DNA of 64,000 bases from Flaccisagitta enflata (lineage: Eukaryota; Chaetognatha; Sagittoidea; Aphragmophora): assembly GCA_965153355.1 (NCBI GenBank), contig OZ231126.1:73904001-73968000 (forward strand), written 5' to 3'. The position numbers and the translations under genes were made by a program. Of the stretch, positions 59,899 to 64,000 are shown piece by piece (positions within the stretch are counted from its first letter, which is position 1; every line of letters begins with the position of its first letter). The notes below the pieces were generated by a model. The model searched no databases and was not told where the DNA came from. It saw only the letters and a list, made by a program, of their open reading frames with translations.

Positions 59899-60633
59899 AT
59901 TTTAGTTGCGTGCTACGCGACTCTTCACCCCGCTTTGTCTGTTGGTCGGTCGGTTGGTCGGTCGGTCACACTTTACTTTTTGGGCACCGGCCCCGACGGG
60001 GATGAAGTCCTGTAAAACACAGGGGAATTTCGTTCGTTCGTCCATCCGTTTGTCCGTTTGTTCGTCCCCCCAGGCCCTCTCAGGCCTGAAATCTGCCCTC
60101 TCAGGCCTAAAATCTGCCCTCTCAGGCCTGAAATCTGCCCTCTCAGGCCTAAAATCTGCCCTCTCAGGCCTTGAATCTGCCTTCTCAGGCCTTGAATCTG
60201 CCCTCAGAGGCCTGAAATTTTGCCTTTCAGGCCTGAAACCTGTCCTCTCAGGCCTAAAACTGCCCTCCCAGGCTAAAATCTGCCATCTCAGATTCCAAGG
60301 CCTGAGAGGGCAGATTTCAGGCCTGAGTGGGCAGGCCTGAGAACTAGGGCAAAGCCTGAGAGGGCCTGGGGCAAACAGATGGACAGATGGACAGACAGCG
60401 AAGTCCCTGTGTTCTAGGACACGTCTTCGGGGCCGCTGCCTGCTACTCATGGATTCACAACCATGCAAAGCAGGGCAACGGATATCGCTGACCACGTATT
60501 GCCCTTGGGCGACCTGTTTTTATGTTTTTTTATTCTTTGACCGTACTGCTCCTGCCCAAATGCTCTGGTGACCCCAAATATGGCTCCTGCCCACCCGCAC
60601 GCGACTGGGGTAGACTTGTATCCGGCCTTGTTT
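59899..60633 (+). mobile_element. Long hairpin-ended repeat carrying mosaic copy v
   Basis: Starts TTTAG with AGTTGCG-TGCTA-CGCGACT and a GGTC/GGTT block, and ends CCCGCACGCGACTGGGG, CCGG-containing tail and CTTGTTT. The inserted core (59982-60516) has GGGCACCGGCCCCGACGGGG, a CTCTCAGGCCTGAAATCTGCC 21-bp array (59-60.3 kb region inverted relative to copies ii-iv), CTTCGGGGCCGCTGCC and GATATCGCTGACCACGTATTG. Confidence 0.75.
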
Positions 60634-60640
60634 CGGAAGC

Positions 60641-62189
<1,549 letters not shown>

Positions 62190-62540
62190 TTAAAATCATT
62201 GAAACTGAATGATTAAAATAAGATAATCATTGACCAATCAATTTTCAATCTAGACCAATCCCAGATCTCTATCTCAAACGGTTTAGAAGCTAGAGCCCTG
62301 CAAAGAGAAGCACTAATTTGCTGAAATGCATTTTTACATATGGATTGCGAAACTGAAATAGGCAATGTTTTCACTCAAACTAATGCCATTTCTAAACAAA
62401 AAAAGATAGCAATGCGAGATTGGCGCCATATGAAAATACTTTCGAAAGGCTTTAAAATGGTCTAAGATTTAGATTAGTTTTTCTAAGATTTTTAGGCATA
62501 ATTATTCATTCAAAAGTGCGTCTTTTTTTTTTTTTTGAGT
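62190..62540 (-). repeat. Dispersed repeat R2, copy b
   Basis: Reverse-complement relative of 26945-27340, sharing GACCAATCCCAG, GAAGCTAGAGCC-TGCAAAGAGAAGC and TTGGCGCCATATGAAA. The end GTGCGTCTTTTTTTT corresponds to the AAAAAAAGATGCGC border of copy a. Confidence 0.7.
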
Positions 62541-62741
62541 CGTTGGTAGTCCGTGATGGTTAAGATTGCAGAGATTGTGTTGTTGGCAGAGTCGTTGGGA
62601 TGCTTGCTAGACTGAAAGAGGATTTCGGAAGATCCATTAAAATGAAATTTGGAATCTGAAATATTTATTCATCGTTTAATCGAGGTCAAGAGCTCAGAGC
62701 CAAACTTTCTTGTTTCCGATTCAGATAAATATGAACAAGGA

Positions 62742-63080
62742 TTTTTAGTCGCGTGCACGCGACTCTACACCTTGCTCTGTCGGTCGGTCGGTCCGTCTGT
62801 CCGTCCGTCGGTAACATTTTTAAATCTTGAACGTTTTCAACATTTTTTAACACTATTTAATATCTTTTAACATTTTCAACATTTTTTAACATTTTTAAAA
62901 GTTTTTAACATTTTGTATTATTTTTAACACTATCTAACACTTCTAACATTTCTTAATATTTTTTAACATTTTTTAACATTTTATAACGATTTGTAACATT
63001 TTTTAACATTTTTTAACATTTTTTTAACATTTTGACATGTTTTTGCTCTTTAGTTTGACTGTTGCCCTCAAGGGCTTGTT
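62742..63080 (+). mobile_element. Hairpin-ended repeat with internal AACATTTTT array
   Basis: TTTTTAG followed by an uninterrupted 18-bp palindrome AGTCGCG-TGCA-CGCGACT (62747-62764), GTCG/GTCC block, an AT-rich array, and the terminal stem-loop GCCC-TCAA-GGGC (63064-63075) with TTGTT. A second copy's end begins four bases later in opposite orientation (AACAAGGCC...AAGTTGCGTGCGG). Confidence 0.75.
62810..63045. repeat. TTTTTAACATT minisatellite
   Basis: Degenerate 10-13-bp units, inside the hairpin-ended repeat. Confidence 0.85.
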
Positions 63081-63129
63081 AAATAACAAGGCCAACACCT
63101 AAAAGTTGCGTGCGGTCATAGAGATAATC

Positions 63130-63865
63130 ATTTATGTTTTCAAGACTCAGTTTTAAATTAGACATAAGTCAGACTTAAACCAGACTTAAAACAGACTTAA
63201 AACAGACTTAAACAAGACTTAAACCAGACATAAACCAAACATAAACCAGGCTTAAACCAGGCTTAAACCAGACTCAAACCAGACTTAAACCAGACTTAAA
63301 CCAGAATTAAGCCAGACTTAAACCAGACTTAATCCAGACTTAAACGAGACTGTAACCAGACCTAAACCAGACTTAACCAGACTAAAACCAGACATAAACC
63401 AAACTTAAACCAGACATAAACCAGACTTAAACCAGACTTAAACCAGACTTAAACCAGACTTAAACCAGACTTAAACCAGACTTAAACCAGACTTAAACCA
63501 GACTTAAACCAGACTTGAACTAGACTTAAACCAGACTAAAACCAGACTAAAACCAGACATAAACCAAACTTAAACCAGACTTAAACCAAACTTAAACCAG
63601 ACTTAAACCAGACCTTAAACAGACCTAAACCAGACTTAAACCAATATCAAACCAAACCTAAACCAATATCAAACCAGATTTAAACCAGACTTAAACCTGT
63701 ATTAAACCAGACCTAAACCAATATCAAACCAGACTTAAACAAGATTTAAACCAGACTTAAACCAGACTTGAACCAATATCAAAAACGACTTAAATCAGAC
63801 TTAAACCAGACTTGAACCAGACTTAAACCAGACTTAAACCAGACATAAACCAAACTTAAATGACT
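63130..63865. repeat. 11-bp satellite CAGACTTAAAC, about 60 copies
   Basis: Units CCAGACTTAAA vary at one or two bases (ATAAA, CTAAA, TATCAAA), with several perfect runs near 63420-63500. Confidence 0.95.
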
Positions 63866-64000
63866 AAAAAGAATGTAAAATTATGTAAAATGATTTTAAT
63901 AATTTAAAATGATGTAAATCATGTATAATGATGCATAATGATGTAAAATGATATAAAATGATGTAAAATGATGTAAAGTGATGTAAAATGATGTAAATAA
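63866..64000. repeat. ATGATGTAAA short-period satellite, continuing past the window
   Basis: About 9-10-bp units of GATGTAAAAT. Confidence 0.9.

Noticed and set aside
63130-64000. Telomere or subtelomere
   Set aside because: The 11-bp CAGACTTAAAC and GATGTAAAAT satellites are not telomere-type repeats, and no TTAGGG-like run is present.

Overview
This window looks like repeat-rich nuclear DNA from a eukaryote, most likely an invertebrate animal; the species cannot be named from the sequence. The evidence is very long simple-sequence arrays, many short inverted-repeat transposons with intact target duplications, degenerate tRNA-like sequences with Pol III A and B boxes, one retroelement-type reverse transcriptase, and no recognisable host gene. 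Two 10-N gaps (30433-30442 and 53922-53931) show it is a scaffold of at least three contigs.

Layout. 1-1757 (minus) is the 5' part of an intact open reading frame with an N-terminal PHD-type zinc finger and the start of a reverse transcriptase domain; it runs off the window. 2603-3524 holds two abutting inverted-repeat elements. 4440-17285 (left arm) reappears as a diverged reverse complement over the whole gap-bounded contig 30443-53921 (right arm). 17285-30432 lies between the arms and is mostly microsatellites, minisatellites, fold-back elements and hairpin-ended repeats. 53932-64000 continues with repeats, including several mosaic elements built around related ~21-bp minisatellites, and ends in short-period satellites.

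The arms are useful because insertions in one can be read against the uninterrupted sequence of the other. The right arm contains a 2,555-bp hAT-like element (38399-40953), a 3.3-kb satellite-bearing element (42588-45913), a 3.8-kb fold-back element (46256-50083) with a 923-bp TIR element nested in it (48909-49831), a ~606-bp TIR element (51645-52250), a 150-bp hairpin-ended repeat (35645-35794) and an extra ~600-bp block (33450-34050). The left arm has one private insertion (13247-13414). Because the homology fills one whole contig and stops at or within a few bases of its gaps, the arms may be two haplotypes of one locus scaffolded in inverted order rather than a true palindrome.

The most distinctive system is a dispersed family that I call hairpin-ended repeats (HER). 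Copies start TTTTTAG plus a GC-rich stem-loop, carry a GTCC/GTCG/GTTG tetranucleotide block, and end with a second small stem-loop followed by CTTGTT. About 25-30 full, partial or degenerate copies occur here. The stem sequences differ between subfamilies yet keep pairing, and the first ten bases covary with an inverted copy near the other end. The layout resembles non-autonomous Helentron-type (HINE) rolling-circle elements, but I see no transposase in the window. Most remaining open frames are translations of microsatellites and are not annotated as genes.
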